Below are positions 1 to 11,704 of a DNA stretch of 64,000 nucleotides, in pieces; position 1 is the first letter of the stretch; every line of letters begins with the position of its first letter. The translations under genes and the position numbers were made by a program. The notes under the pieces were generated by a model, which had not been told where the DNA came from, ran no database searches, and saw nothing but the letters and a program-made list of their open reading frames with translations. Source of the DNA: Zoroaster sp. YZ-2022 (lineage: Eukaryota; Echinodermata; Asteroidea; Forcipulatida; Zoroasteridae); assembly GCA_029582265.1 (NCBI GenBank), contig CM055830.1, positions 22,614,163 through 22,678,162 on the forward strand, given 5' to 3'.

Positions 1-426
1 AAGGGTTTTTTGGAATTTTTTTTAAAACCACTAGGCTAACCAGTTAAAAAATTATTCCATCGATTTTTGGGGGTGCAGAAAGCAAAAACTATCTTTAAAA
101 TCCACTTTTATGATGGTTTTCGGACTTGATTTCCCTTCTAAAAAATCCTCCCCTTCAGAAAATAGAAGGATCCTATTATAGTTGCCACTGTGCATGTATG
201 ACCGTGTTGGTCACTTATGGGGGAGTTGACAAGATCAGACTGACAAGTCATCGTAATCGTATACCAAAAATGCCTGATTTTTCATGAAAGAAATATCCTG
301 GAATAATTTGAAGTATATGTCCATCATCATCCATATGTTCTCCACCTTACTAAGTAAAGCAGGTAAGATTACATTATTCGTTATATTTAATGAGAAAAAG
401 TGGCGGTCGGATACAACATTCTACCC
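1..426 (-). mobile_element. Partial TIR DNA element (copy of the 62.4-kb element)
   Basis: This stretch is an inverted, diverged copy of the element at 62,454-62,916. Its one visible end, at 400-426, contains GGATACAACATTCTACCC, matching the terminal repeat of the complete copy. The other end lies just outside the window. No coding capacity is seen, so it is probably a non-autonomous element. Confidence 0.7.
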
Positions 427-2040
427 GAGAGCAGTTTGCAATTTATTGGGCAAGTTCATTTGTTGACTTCTAATCGATAGCTTCACAGACTTACCAAAAC
501 GATCCCCATAATGCCAGTAGATCGATTTGTGCATTGTGAAAACCAAAACTAACGTTAATTCTAATCAGTTATTACCAGCGCATGCATAGGCGATTACGAA
601 TCGACATCATAATCATGAACGTAATGAAAAAAAGAGGATTTCGCCTACAGGCGACGAACAACCCACGCAACAGAAGCCGTGTAGCCGGCCACAAGCGGCC
701 TATTGTACTTACTCTGTCCGTCGAACTTGCGAATAATAGTCTCGATAAAAGTGTTCTGAGGGGCCACATGGCCCCGACGGACTGGCATTTTCCCGATAAG
801 ACAAGTTTACAACATCACCATGTTAATCGGCACACGTTGTCGTTGCTTCTGATAATGAGATCGCCAACAAGTGCATGCTGATCACATCCGTCGAAGACAT
901 CACGGAAAGTAAATAATGCCTATCTACGGTTTTGTTGTATTGCATTGGAGACCACACCGCGTGCAGTTAATGCCTGTCAAACGTCAACCGTACCAAGTGC
1001 CATTGTGTAATGTATTATGTAGATGACACGTGCATCCAGATGCAAATTAAAGGGCGCCACCTTTTGAGCAATGTTGTCACAGTGTCACAGTTTTTATTTC
1101 ACTTCATTTCGTTATTTTTGTTACAGGTAAAAATGATATACATACAAACAAATATATAAAAGTGGAAACATACCCAGTACATGTTTTTGGTAAAATGTTT
1201 GTGAAATACATCCATACGAGTCAAACGATGTTTAAAAAACAATTTGTGAAAGATTCACCATCATTGTGTCGGGAGAAAAAAGAAAAGAAAATGCATTTAG
1301 ATTTGTTAAATTCATTCCAACGTAAATTTTACTAAGTAATTATAAAAGTACCTTTATAAAAGCAATTCTGCTTCTGGATAGTTTAAACCATATGGGAAGT
1401 CAATTCTAATTAATTTTTATTATTTGTTTTTATTATTTTTTAAATATATAATTTTGTTTATATGTGTATAAGTCTAAGGCTATTGTTATACTGAAGCTAA
1501 ATTATTGTAAATGTATTTACGTGTGTCTTCATTGTTACTGGTTGAGATGATTTACTTTATTTCTGTTCTTGCTATTTGAAAGCCAGTATACACTATTGGT
1601 GATCTCAAAACACATAAATGATGACAGTTTGACATGAAACTTACTTGGATTAAAGTTGATGATGGTATTAAACATCCCTTGAAATTATTTTTTGTCTCAG
1701 CTGCTTTTTTTTTAGCAAAAATTTGTAAAAAGTTTCCAAAATTAATTTCTGTCATCCGAAGGCAGAAATTCCAAATAGATTGAGTAAATACAAACAATCT
1801 GAATTCTGAAAAATTTAATTAAAATATGATTTATGTCAAATGAAATTATAGCATATTTTTGTATCTTTACTTCTCTACTAAATTTACTCCACTTTGATTA
1901 TTCTAAGTATGGGAAATAAAAAATTGATAGTGAAACACAAAGACCACAAAACGGACTGGTCAAATCGGATCCCACCGCCAGTTCCCACTCGCGTGCGTGG
2001 TCATTTTCGGGAATAGCCCCCTCTAGCGTTGAATGGTTAA
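427..2040. other. No gene recognised
   Basis: AT-rich sequence without a convincing gene. An open frame at 582-881 (+, 99 aa) has no recognisable domain and overlaps an equally long frame on the other strand, so I treat it as chance. No splice-site-bounded conserved segment was seen. Confidence 0.5.
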
Positions 2041-2110
2041 GTTCAGAGTGTCGTGACCGAGCGGTGGAGCGCACCGGACTCAATGCAAGTTCTGGTACAG
2101 AGGAATGAGC
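2041..2110 (+). repeat. tRNA-derived SINE head fragment
   Basis: Contains GTGTCGTGACCGAGCGGT, an A-box-like segment nearly identical to the tRNA-Leu-like head of the SINEs at 31.4, 38.3 and 49.5 kb (which lie on the minus strand). Only the 5' part is present; the sequence is lost just before the 2,129-2,364 MITE. Confidence 0.55.
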
Positions 2111-2128
2111 TGAACTTGCACAACAACT

Positions 2129-2364
2129 GAGCCCCTGGGAGGCAAAGTGGGCTATCTCACAAAAATCACATTTTGAGTAAATGAGGTAGTTGGAACATTA
2201 TAGAAAAATCTGCATAGTTCCTACAGAGGAAGGATACTTGTTTATTGAACTGTCTGTACATGATTTAAATTTCGGAAAAGTCTCACATGAAATATTTTAC
2301 CCAAAATCATGAAAAGGCACCAAAAGCTACATGTGGGATAGCCCACTTTGCCTCCCAGGGGCTC
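2129..2364. mobile_element. 236-bp MITE with about 34-bp TIRs and AACT duplication
   Basis: The ends are near-perfect inverted repeats (GAGCCCCTGGGAGGCAAAG at the left, its complement at the right), and AACT is repeated directly outside both ends (2,125-2,128 and 2,365-2,368). The interior has no coding potential. Superfamily is not assigned; a 4-bp target duplication is seen. Confidence 0.75.
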
Positions 2365-2385
2365 AACTGTTTTCGATACATTTAC

Positions 2386-2388
2386 AAA

Positions 2389-2419
<31 letters not shown>
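2386..2419. repeat. (AAAT)n microsatellite
   Basis: About eight uninterrupted AAAT units. Confidence 0.9.
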
Positions 2420-2421
<2 letters not shown>

Positions 2422-2511
2422 ACCAATGGTGTACATTTCCTTTGAAGATAATTATCAGTGTTTATAGAGAGACAGAGATTTTTAAATGATATGATGTCAT
2501 CTAATGACATT

Positions 2512-2551
2512 CTCCTGAAGACGATCAGATCATATTGATCGAAACGTCGAG
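2512..2551 (+). other. Hammerhead-like motif / retroelement tail
   Basis: The sequence has CTGAAGA, then a stem GATCA/TGATC, then GAAAC and GTC, flanked by CTC and GAG that can pair. This resembles a minimal hammerhead ribozyme (CUGANGA, stem II, GAAA, cleavage UH) as found in Penelope-like retroelements. An extra unpaired C after CTGAAGA and the lack of a stem III make activity doubtful. A degenerate copy lies at 54,282-54,320 on the minus strand. Confidence 0.3.
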
Positions 2552-3218
2552 TTCTTTTCAAAACTAAAAGTACTACTCAATTGAAAATTTCACAAGGTGT
2601 CACCGCAAACAGTCTTTAATTAATGACATTGATAATGATATTTTTAAAATTAAAAATAAAGCTGATGTGTCTAACAGGATGCAACACAAAAATTCAAATT
2701 ATCACTAAATGCCCTGGGATATCCGGAAAAAAGTGTACATATTTATTGTGTAAAACTGTTCGATGCAAATGTTGAGTAACTTTGTAAACAAAACTGAGTA
2801 ATATGTAATTCTTGCACTTCACAACACTTGTGTAAATCTGAAGTGCATGCGATGCACATTGCACAATGACTGACACCATCCCCCGTCATCCCAAATTTTC
2901 CACCTTTTTTACGCAAACAAATTTCTTGATTTTTTTTCAACATTGCGTCAACCGTTCTGATAAAATGTTTTGTGTTTTAATTTTAGAGAATACAAAAATA
3001 ATTATGTTCAATTTACACAAAGTTGCAGGGAGTTTTAGTGAAGGACATTCAAAAACATCATGACCTCCCATAACATATGTATAGCGCCCTCCACTGACAG
3101 GAAGTTGGTAACAAGGTTAACCATCTTCTATTCGCTGCGTCTTGTTGCACTCTAGCACTGATCGTCCAAGTCACCGACAGCTAAGTTGTTACAGCGACTG
3201 AGTTTTGAAGTGAGTGGT
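2552..3218. other. No gene recognised
   Basis: AT-rich sequence; short frames only, none with recognisable domains. It ends at the left breakpoint of the segmental duplication (GCAGTATATATCCC at about 3,219). Confidence 0.5.
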
Positions 3219-3317
3219 TCGCAGTATATATCCCATCGGAGACAATAATTTTTTTTTTACCCAACTGATATCATTTAGTATTATAACACATTTAAATTGC
3301 AGTCCAAAACTACCAAC

Positions 3318-3540
3318 GTACTGGTAGCTCGATTCGATATTTCCCTGATAATGTCCACCCAGACTGTACTATCGGGGTCTGGGTTCGATTACCGTCTGCA
3401 CGCGCCCAATTTAGGAATCGGCACAGGGAAGGATATATCTTGGTGATGCGGAACGCCAGACCTGAAGGGCCCAAATGGAAGCCGATAAAGGGAGCCTATA
3501 CTACTTTAAATCCTATGCCTTTAAAGCGCTGCTCCTGAAT
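3318..3540 (+). repeat. tRNA-derived SINE-like repeat (copy A)
   Basis: Contains a weak A box (TGGTAGCTCGATTCG) and a B box (GGGTTCGATTACC) about 70 bp apart, as in a tRNA-derived promoter. The same sequence is at 28,430-28,640 in copy B. No tail or target duplication was defined. Confidence 0.4.
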
Positions 3541-4232
3541 GCCTGGAATTTACCACATAACGTTTTATGTTTATTTATTTTTTAAATATTTTATTATATT
3601 TATTTTGTTTTTATAGGCCTATAATAAGAAGGCCTATAATATATTATTGCTGAACGGTATCGAGAAAATGTTGGACTAACCAGACACTTTATTCAATAAT
3701 GAAATGATTATAAAATATATCCATTTATTTTGCTAAATATCTATCAATGAAGAACTTCCCCAATAACCGTCACCGACCAATTTGCCATCTTGCAGGGGCG
3801 CCCTCAGGCATACAGAGTGTGCGCACGTGCGTACCATTACAGTTACCAAAATGTCGCAGCGGAGGTAATATTTTCACCCCTGTGTGTGTGTGTACTTCTG
3901 TACTTCTGTACAAGATATCTCAAAAGGTTCTCCACGGATTCGGATGAAATTTGTTTGGTTTGCTACACGAACCAATCAATTAGATTTTGATGAATATCTG
4001 ATTTCACGAAAGTGTATTTTTAGGACCATATTTAACGTTTCTAACGTTGCCGTTATCCCTTTCGATCCCACGGGCTCTAAAAAGAGCCTTTGTTGTGATA
4101 CGCTTCGATCCCGTGGGCTCTAAAAGGTGCCGGGAATCGGCATGCCCTTGACGACAACGGCTACTTAATTCACCACCTGAAAATGCTTAAGTGGTTTTTT
4201 GGTTGGCGCCCTCTATTGACAGGAATGAAGTG

Positions 4233-4240
4233 TATAAAAG
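4233..4240 (+). promoter_or_regulatory. TATA box of piggyBac 1 transposase
   Basis: TATAAAAG lies about 100 bp upstream of the transposase start and is kept at 31,330-31,337 in element 2. It is a good match to an RNA polymerase II TATA box; the transcription start is not known. Confidence 0.5.
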
Positions 4241-4335
4241 TTCATGAAAAGAAAAGCGCGTCACTTTTTGCGGTTTTCCCGGTGCTAGCGTCCACGGCCA
4301 CTCGCTTCCACAACGGTAAGTTTTTAGTTGCAATC

Positions 4336-6679
4336 ATGATGGAAACGGACATAAATGATGGCATTTTGGCTGAGATTTTGGCAGACAGTGGCTCAGAATC
4401 AGATGACGAAGTAACGGATGACGACAGCACATTAGAACTAAAACTTCCAGCGGAATTCGTTCAAGAGGTAGGCCTAAATCACAGTAAAAATGAATAACAC
4501 TAGTAACAGTTAACGTTACTCTTCCTGGCCCAATGCAAATTAATGTATTTCACTTATTTTCCTAGGCTATAGCGTAAATATTGGATGCATTTTTGTTATA
4601 TGCTCAAGGGGGTTACAACTGTTGGAGTTGAGGAATGTAAATTTAGAAAATGGATCCCTTTAATAGGATTGACCAAATCCCCACCCCCTGGACTGGGTCA
4701 AAAAGGTCAAGTGAAAATGTACAATTTTTAGTAGTTTGTTGGGGTAATATTTGTATTCATTGAAACAGCAAGTTGATGTATAGATATAGCAGAGATGTTA
4801 ACATCCACCCATAGCCGGTCGTGCTGTTTAGCGTCAACAAGCTGAAAATGCACTCTTAGTCTCAAGCTTCCAAAAGAATAGCCTCGTATTCGAAAGGCCC
4901 TTATAAGTCGTATTATGCAAGAAGTTTGGGGAATTCACATTCACAATCCCACATTAAAACGAAAATTTATCGACAACGAGTTTTGGAGAGTGGATGGAAA
5001 CCCCCATATTTCTTTTCTCAGCACAATATTCATTTTGCGCATGACCCCCTGTGGCCTGTGCACATGCAGCAAAGTAGCATTGAGATATTGTATTTACAAA
5101 GGACTGAAATTAATCCTCCTTTGCCTTATTTTTCTGTTGCAGCCTACCTACCAAGGTGACAGCCGCCCGAGATCAAGGAGGACGACAGGAAAGTTAGATT
5201 TCCGATCCGGTTGGGAATGACGAGACCATTACGAGTGTGGGACTGTGCAGTTCACTGGATATCCTGGCCCCACCGGCGACTTTGTCACACTGTCGGCAGT
5301 GGAGATCTTCAAGCTGTATTTTTGGGATATGCTCGTCGACGAGACTAATCGCTATGCGCAGCAAACAATAGACTCAAATCCTGATCAACAATTCTCCTGG
5401 CACCCAACCAACATTCCAGAAATGATGGCATTTGTGGCACTTCTCATTGCTATGGGCATAAACAAATCCTCTCAATACAAGATGTACTGGTCGACATCTG
5501 AAGTTCTTCACATCCCATTCTATCCGTCAATCATGTACTATAATCGGTTCAGTTCAATTCTTCGGTTTCTCCACATCTCAAATAACCAAATTCCTCGTAG
5601 AGCCTTGGCTAAACGGGACAAACTTTCCAAAGTTCGGCCCTTGATAGAAGTCCTCATCCCGAAGTTTCTCAACCTGTATAACCCTGCGCAGAATCTGTCT
5701 CCAGACGAGAGTATGTTGAAATTCAAGGGACGCTTAAGTTTTGTTCAGTACATGCCTAAAAAACCTATCAAACGGGGTATTAAAGCATTCTCCCTGAACG
5801 AGTCCAAAACAGGATACACGTGTGCTTGGAAACCGTACACAGGAGACTGCCATCCACCAAACCCAACAGTTGCAGGAAAAGTCGTCATTGATCTGGTCCA
5901 TGGACTTGAGAATAAGGGACACGTAATATATTGTGATAATTACTATACTAGCCCAGCTCTTTTAGCTAAACTTGCTAAACTAGGATTCAGATGTTGTGGA
6001 ACTGTTTGTTACACTACACAGGGAATACGGCAGGCTGCAAACCCCCCAAAAACATAAAATGAAGAAAGGAGATGACCCATTTTTTTGGGTGAAAGGTGGG
6101 CAATTGTGTATCGTTTGGCAAGACAAAAAATCTGTAACACTTTTAACTAATGTAGGCAACACTGATTTGTCCAAAAAGCAAATTCGGTGTAATAAGAGCA
6201 CAAGTGGATTTCGTGATGTTATGAAGCCCAATTGTATTGAAGATTACAACAAAAACATTAGTGGAACTGATCTTGCCAACCAATGTTTTCAGTACTACAA
6301 TCATACACACAGAAGCTTGAAATGGTGGAAAAGATTTTTTTTCCATATGCTGAATATCTGTATTGTCAATAGCAGAGTAATATTCACCAGCATAGCAGGG
6401 AACAAAAATGTCAGTAACCTTGATTTTTGTATAGGGATTGTACAGGGCTTGCTGTTGGGTTGGGAACGTAACGCAACAAGTCAGTTGAGATACCATATTC
6501 CTATCGAGTTGACAGGGCAACAGCACTATCCTGGCAAAAACCCCAATGGAAAGAAACGCGACTGCATTGTTTGCAGTAACCGCAAATTAGGCAGGCGAAA
6601 ACAAACAAAGATGATCTGTAAACAATGTACACAACCTATGTGCATAGTTCCTTGCTTTGAGAAATACCACATCACTTGA
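4336..6679 (+). pseudogene. piggyBac transposase, broken (two exons)
   Basis: Exon 1 (4,336-4,467) encodes an acidic N-terminus rich in Asp, Glu and Ser. A GT..AG intron (4,468-5,142, acceptor TTTCTGTTGCAG) joins in phase 0 to exon 2. Exon 2 carries the DDD transposase core: SPDESM (first Asp), YCDNYY (second Asp) and SGTDLANQ (third Asp). A C-terminal Cys-rich finger (CIVC, CKQC, CIVPC, then H) is typical of piggyBac. Breaks: an in-frame TGA at 5,218-5,220 where element 2 has CGA, a 12-bp deletion near 5,322 relative to element 2, a shorter linker near 5,845, and a frameshift near 6,040 in a C/A run. GGTDLADQ of element 2 reads SGTDLANQ here. No intact transposase is expected. Confidence 0.88.
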
Positions 6680-6716
6680 TTGTAAAGCTGTACTATTTGC
6701 CTTCAATCACTTTCTC

Positions 6717-6779
6717 CAATTCAATGTTGGGAAAGGTCGGACAAGCCGCAGATTACAGTCCAAACCAACATTGAATTGG
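6717..6779. other. Conserved hairpin after transposase stop (element 1)
   Basis: CAATTCAATGTTGG pairs with CCAACATTGAATTG across a loop of about 34 nt, extended by C-rich and G-rich flanks. The same stem follows the stop codon in the other two piggyBac elements (34,001-34,059 and 38,031-38,092). Confidence 0.7.
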
Positions 6780-8197
6780 GGTGGGGGGAGGGGAGGTGGG
6801 GGGTGTTAGCATGGATTGTGATCTATGTACACTGAATACAAGTAAATGGTTCATTTCCAAGTAGAAAACCAAAAAAACAAAACAAAAAAAAACCCAAAAA
6901 TCTCATCCAAGTTATTGTTTTTCACATGGAAAAGAAATCTTATACATGTACCGTATTTGCATGAAATATCACCCATTTGTATTACTTTTCTTCAGTGTAA
7001 ATACTGATCTAAATATTTCATTGTTTTGCTTTTACACTTAAAAAATCTGCACAATATTTTCCTCCCTTTGTATACTCATTTTTACCATCAGTTTAACATA
7101 CAAATAATCTGAGCCATTTGGTATGTACAGTACACATGTAAAAAAAAGTGTCTATTACTGCAGAGTGAGGGCGCACTTCAATGAAATTGTGAAAAACACA
7201 CTGGTGCTGAAGTGACATTGGGCTCCTAATTACTGTGGTAAAGAAGGTACTCTCTTGCATAACTGGCCGGTAATGAAAGGGTTATCGCGGATCAGTGAGC
7301 TAATGAGTAGAACCGATAGGGGGCGCACTGTTTACTTATAACCGTTTTGGTAACTGCTGTTTAAATTTGACATGTTTTGGGGTTTTGATTTGTGCACTTT
7401 CAGTGCTGCTGTGACCTCATGTGTCAAGGATAAGTATATATAACTACAAAAGCAGTATTAGAGCGAAAACCTCCGCTAAGTAGAGCTGGGGAGCTTTTTT
7501 CTCTGAAATTCTGCAGAAACTTGTAGCCTATTGTGTCGTGGTCAACATAAGAAGACGACTAGCATGCTTTGTGATGTTGAGTAGTTTGGACAGCCGGGAA
7601 GGTGATCACATGTTGTGGCTAGTGTTTGGTTCATTTGAGAGTTTTCCCATGGTATATTGCCGACCTAATAATAACATATTTCAAATTGATTTGCAAAATC
7701 ATTACTTCATTTAGGTTTGCGAAAGAGTCCATCATTTCCAATCCTATAGTTTTCAAGATATCATAAAACTATTGATCACGTTTAAGAGAACCATGGGATT
7801 ATGGTTTTCTTAAAAAATTGTCTTGCAGGTCTATATACTTTAAACTAAGTATATGGGCATCCCTGTTAAGCATATTTTTTTCTCATTTGAAGTACGATCG
7901 GTCGGTCGAAAAAGTCGTCAATTACCCTATTTCATTATGCTGTACTCGAAGATAAATTTTGTAAAAAGAAGAATAAAACATACATTTTTTAATTACCAAG
8001 GATTTCGAACCGGAGTCTCTGGAATGGCAGTTATATTTGTAACACACTAAGGCAACTGATGAGTCCTGGAGTCTCATGAATAGTAGCTTCTTGAGAATAG
8101 CACTCTAAGACCGCGAACCTCCTAGCAGAATTTCAGATAACAAAATTCATAAAAGTCGTCAATTACCCTGTTTGATTATGCTGTAGGTCTACTCCGG

Positions 8198-8299
8198 CAG
8201 CGGCGTAGCCAGGACTTTTTCAGTGGGGGGGGGGGGACACTGGAAATCTGTGGGGGGAACGTGCCCTCCCCAGCCCCTCCCCCCGTGGCTACGCCGCTG
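8198..8299. mobile_element. hAT-like foldback MITE (copy A)
   Basis: A 102-bp palindromic element with TIRs CAGCGGCGTAGCC / GGCTACGCCGCTG around G-rich and C-rich tracts. It is also present in copy B (30,103-30,202), so it predates the duplication. The related element at 52,051 shows an 8-bp target duplication, supporting hAT. Confidence 0.8.
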
Positions 8300-8342
8300 C
8301 CTACTCGTAGATAGGCTAAATATATTTTTTAAGTAAAAAAAG

Positions 8343-8438
8343 TAACAAATAACATAAAATAAAAATTCCCCACGATTCGAACCGGGGTGTCAGACGTGAC
8401 ATTCGTACATCTAACCCGCTGAGCCATCAACGATTCTT
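8343..8438 (-). repeat. tRNA-derived SINE fragment
   Basis: On the minus strand the sequence carries an A-box-like TGGCTCAGCGGGTTAGATG and a B box GGTTCGAATCG at tRNA-like spacing. The cloverleaf is degenerate. A second, weaker tRNA-like B box lies near 8,000-8,015. Both are repeated in copy B near 30,245-30,340 and 29,905. Confidence 0.45.
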
Positions 8439-8646
8439 GAAACATGACGAAAACATTAGGTATAAAAAATTAAATAGTTCATTAGTGCGCCCCCTATCGG
8501 TTCTACTTATTAATTCGCTGATCCGGATCCGTGATTATGGTCCTAAAAGTACGGATTTTCATCAAAATCTAATTCAAAAAATTCATCCGAATCCGTGGAG
8601 AATTCTTATTTTGTACACTAGTACACACATACACACACTCACATAG

Positions 8647-9385
8647 GGTGAGTGAGTGGACAGTTTGACAGCTTTGATCCGTCGCGCTGATCTCCTATAA
8701 ATTATGACCCCTTTGTACAGTCTGATGCCACATTATTGTAAATTTTGCTGGGCCTTCCTATAGTTGTTGGATCCAAGATGATCTTGGGCGCTTTTCAGAG
8801 TCTTAACCAGCCAGGGGCAGGAGGGAGACCTTCCCTGGAACTTATGATGATATTTAGTGCTTTCGTTGTTCTGACAAGATGGATGGTGTGGCCAAAAAGA
8901 GCATGACGATGACAATCAACCAGGTGATGAAACTGTCCAGAAGCAAGGATTATGTGCTAAAGTATGCATCTACATAATTATGCTCTTTAGAGCCCTTATA
9001 TACACACTAGTGGTAATCTCGAAAAACATTGATCACAGTTTTACATCAAACTTCGTTTGCGTAAATTGAATATCAAACATCTCTTGAAATATATTTCTAT
9101 CTCAGGTGTGTTATCGGTCTAGTAAAATGAGTGAAATAATTTCGAAAATGAATTTCTGTCAACTGAAAATATAGACATTCCACGTTGAAATGAATTCGAA
9201 CAATCGGTGTGCATTTTCGTGAACAACACAGCAGTCCTAGTTAAGCTGAAACTTTCACATATATTGGATGCAAGTTTACATTTTACCAATAAAGTGTATA
9301 CTGGTTTAAAAGCAGTGTCACTGGGCTATTGGTAAAATGATTGTAAATGCATCTATAATTTATAAAAACAAAGATATATGTACAA
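8647..9385. other. No gene recognised (copy A unique spacer)
   Basis: Contains the empty TTAA (9,241-9,244) that received piggyBac 2 in copy B. No coding exon was recognised. A frame at 8,733-8,915 (minus) is kept in copy B but has no domain and shifts frame at its end. Confidence 0.5.
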
Positions 9386-9632
9386 CATGGGCGGATCCAG
9401 AACATTTTTTAGGGGGGGCTGAGAATCAAAAACAATTATTTTTCAGTACTACAAAAATTACAATGAAATAATCAAAGGGAGAGAAAAACAAAGCATAGTG
9501 AGGGAATGGGAGTGCGTTCTCCCCTCCCCTTCCCCCCCCCTCTCTCTCTTTTTCTCTCCTTTTTTTTTGTACGTTTTTTTTTTTGGGGGGGGGGGGGGGG
9601 GCTACAGCCCCCTTAGCCCCCCGGATCCGCCA
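9386..9632. mobile_element. 247-bp hAT-like MITE, copy A only
   Basis: Ends TGGGCGGATCC and GGATCCGCCA are inverted repeats, and ATGTACAA is directly repeated at 9,378-9,385 and 9,633-9,640 (8 bp, hAT-like). Copy B has a single ATGTACAA at this place near 38,997. The interior is poly-purine and poly-G/C without coding sense. Confidence 0.75.
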
Positions 9633-9642
9633 ATGTACAAAT

Positions 9643-9811
9643 AGTCTCCGGTTTCTAGTCATAGATCTGCTTCAAAATTGCGCAAAGTGACGCGCATTTC
9701 CAAGCATTTGGGCTGCAAGTTGGACATTTTCACAGCGGGGAAAATAAAAATGCCGACACGCGGGTCTGAGGCGATGCACGCGGAGACCAGAGACCTTTTT
9801 GGCCTAAATAT
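9643..9811. repeat. Remnant of CTCCGGTTTCTGG TIR family
   Basis: Begins TCTCCGGTTTCTAGTCAT and ends GACCAGAGACCTTTTTGGCC, an internally deleted relative of the full element at 45,599-45,980. The copy-B counterpart is 39,008-39,172. Confidence 0.6.
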
Positions 9812-9835
9812 CGAATTCCATATCTGCCATTCTAA

Positions 9836-10010
9836 ACGTCGCCCGTCGCCCTTCTAAACGTCGCGCGTCGCCCTTCTAAACGTCGCCCGTCGCCCGTCGA
9901 CCGTCTAAACGTCGCCCTTCTAAACGTCGCCCGTCGACCGTCGCCCGTCGCCCGTCGACCGTCACCCGTCGACCGTCGCCCATCGCCCGTCGACCGTCGA
10001 CCGTCGCCTT
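9836..10010. repeat. GTCGCCC/GTCGACC minisatellite
   Basis: Short GC-rich units (CGTCGCC, CGTCGACC and TTCTAAACGTCGC) repeat irregularly for about 175 bp in otherwise AT-rich DNA. It is absent from copy B. Confidence 0.85.
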
Positions 10011-10489
10011 CAATGTGATTGATCAATTGACCTTCGCTGTATTTTTTGTAATGAAATAGAAGTGTCAAATAAAATTTGCAAAAAAACAAGTCTTCCTTTC
10101 AAGTTCCTATGTGAATTTTTCCAATATTCCTATATAGCAAAATAGAACAGAGATATGTTTGATGTGATTTTGTCTCTAGGAATATAACTGTTAGTAAAAC
10201 TTATTAGGTGTTCGGGTACCCTACCCGAAACACCTATTGTTTTTGTTCGTTTTTTTTTAGGTGTTCGAGCTACAGCGCGAGCACCTATTGTTTTTGTTCG
10301 TTTTTTTTTAGGTGTTCGGGTATGCACCCGAAACACCTATTGTTTTTGTTCGGTTTTTTTTTTCTTTTTTTTTTTCTTCTCCTTCTTCTTCTCCGGATAG
10401 ACTGTCTACAAAAAAACACATACTTGCAAACTTCACACGAACTTCAAACTTGGCATGTACTTAGAACTTAACAAGTAGATGAAACTCGA

Positions 10490-11590
10490 GTTGTGAGTGA
10501 CCCCGATTTGACCTTACTTCCTGTCCAAACCGGAAGTCAAAGTTTAATATTTAAAAAAATCATATCTCAACAACCACAACAGGTAAATGGACATTTTTTG
10601 CACTATTGTATAGATTGTTAATTGTCGAAAAATATTTACAAAAACATGACCCCAATTTGACCTTACTTCCTGTCCAAACCGGAAGTCAAAGTTTAACATT
10701 AAAAAAAATCATATCTCAACAACCACAAGAGATAAATTCACAATTCTTTCACCATTGTACAGATCGTTAATTGTCAAAAAATATTTTCAAAAAGGTGACC
10801 CCAATTTGACCTTTACTTCCTGTCCAAACCGGAAGTCAAAGTTTAATATTTAACAAAAATCATATCTCAACAACCACAAGAGATAAATTCACAATTCTTT
10901 CACCATTGTACAGATCGTTAATTGTCAAAAATATTTTCAAAAAGTGATCCCATTTGACCTTTACTTCCTGTCCAAACCGGAAGTCAAAGTTTAATATTTA
11001 ACAAAAATCATATCTCAACAACCACAAGAGATAAATTCACAATTCTTTCACATTGTACAGATCGTTAATTGTCAAAAAATATTTTCAAAAAGGTGACCCC
11101 AATTTGACCTTTACTTCCTGTCCAAACCGGAAGTCAAAGTTAAATATTTAAACAAATCATATCTCAACAACCACAAGAGAGAAATTCACAATTCTTTCAC
11201 TATTGTACAGATCGTAAATTGTCAAATAATATTTAGAAAAAGGTGACCCCAATTTGACCTTACTTCCTGTCCAAATCGGAAGTCAAAGTTTAATATTAAA
11301 AAATCATATGTCAACAACCACAAGAGGTAAATTGACATTTTTTGTACCATTGTATAGACTGTTAATTGTCGAAAAACATCTACACAAAGGTGACCCCAAT
11401 TTGACCTTACTTCCTGTCCAAACCGGAAGTCAAATTTTAATATTTTAAAAATTCATATCTCAACAACCACAAGGGGTACATTCACAATCTTTCCACTATT
11501 GTACAGATTGTTAATTGTCAAAAATGTTTACAAAAACATGACCCAATTTGACCTTTACTTACTGTCTAAACCGGAAGTCAAAGTTTAATA
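10490..11590. repeat. 149-bp minisatellite, block 1
   Basis: About eight units with a period close to 149 bp. Each has CTTCCTGTCCAAACCGGAAG, the ATATCTCAACAACCAC segment and the GTTAATTGTC segment. Spacing of CGGAAG (10,531, 10,680, 10,830, 10,978, 11,128, 11,277, 11,424, 11,572) shows the period. Confidence 0.92.
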
Positions 11591-11672
11591 TTAAAACAAA
11601 TAATGATGCAATGTTTCTTTTAAAAACATTCTGACGTCGTCATCACTGCCCTGACAAAACTCGAACACCTAT

Positions 11673-11704
11673 GTGTTTGTATTATCACAAACACTGCCGT
11701 CTAG
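11673..11704 (+). terminator. Helitron-like 3' hairpin plus CTAG, unit 1
   Basis: GTGTTTGT and ACAAACAC form an 8-bp stem with a 6-nt loop, followed six bases later by CTAG and then T. This matches the transposition terminator layout of rolling-circle elements; it is not a transcription terminator. Confidence 0.55.

Larger units (their letters stand above)
4057..7281 (+). mobile_element. piggyBac element 1 (TTAT target)
   Basis: The element begins CCCTTTCGATCCCACGGG and ends CCGGTAATGAAAGGG, with TTAT on both sides (4,053-4,056 and 7,282-7,285). Copy B of the duplication has the empty site, with a single TTAT followed directly by CGCGGATCAG near 29,190. That fixes the boundaries and shows that insertion followed the duplication. 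The motif TTCGATCCCACGGGCTC / TTCGATCCCGTGGGCTC occurs twice near the left end (4,061 and 4,106), a candidate transposase-binding repeat. Only the transposase pseudogene is carried. Confidence 0.93.
3856..8640. mobile_element. Long-inverted-repeat element, copy A (interrupted)
   Basis: The arm at 3,856-4,056 plus 7,286-7,340 is an imperfect inverted repeat of 8,480-8,640. Shared blocks include CTCCACGGATTCGGATGAA, the ATTTTGATGAA region and TAGAACCGATAGGGGGCGCA. The arms begin at GT-rich microsatellites next to GGAGGTAATATTTTCACC. The left arm was later split by piggyBac 1. The interior (7.34-8.48 kb) has no gene; it holds two tRNA-like fragments and a hAT-like foldback. Its uninterrupted counterpart is 28,985-30,560. 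Confidence 0.6.

Noticed and set aside
582..881. 99-codon ORF near the left edge
   Set aside because: No domain, ordinary composition, and an overlapping antisense frame of similar length; no support for coding.
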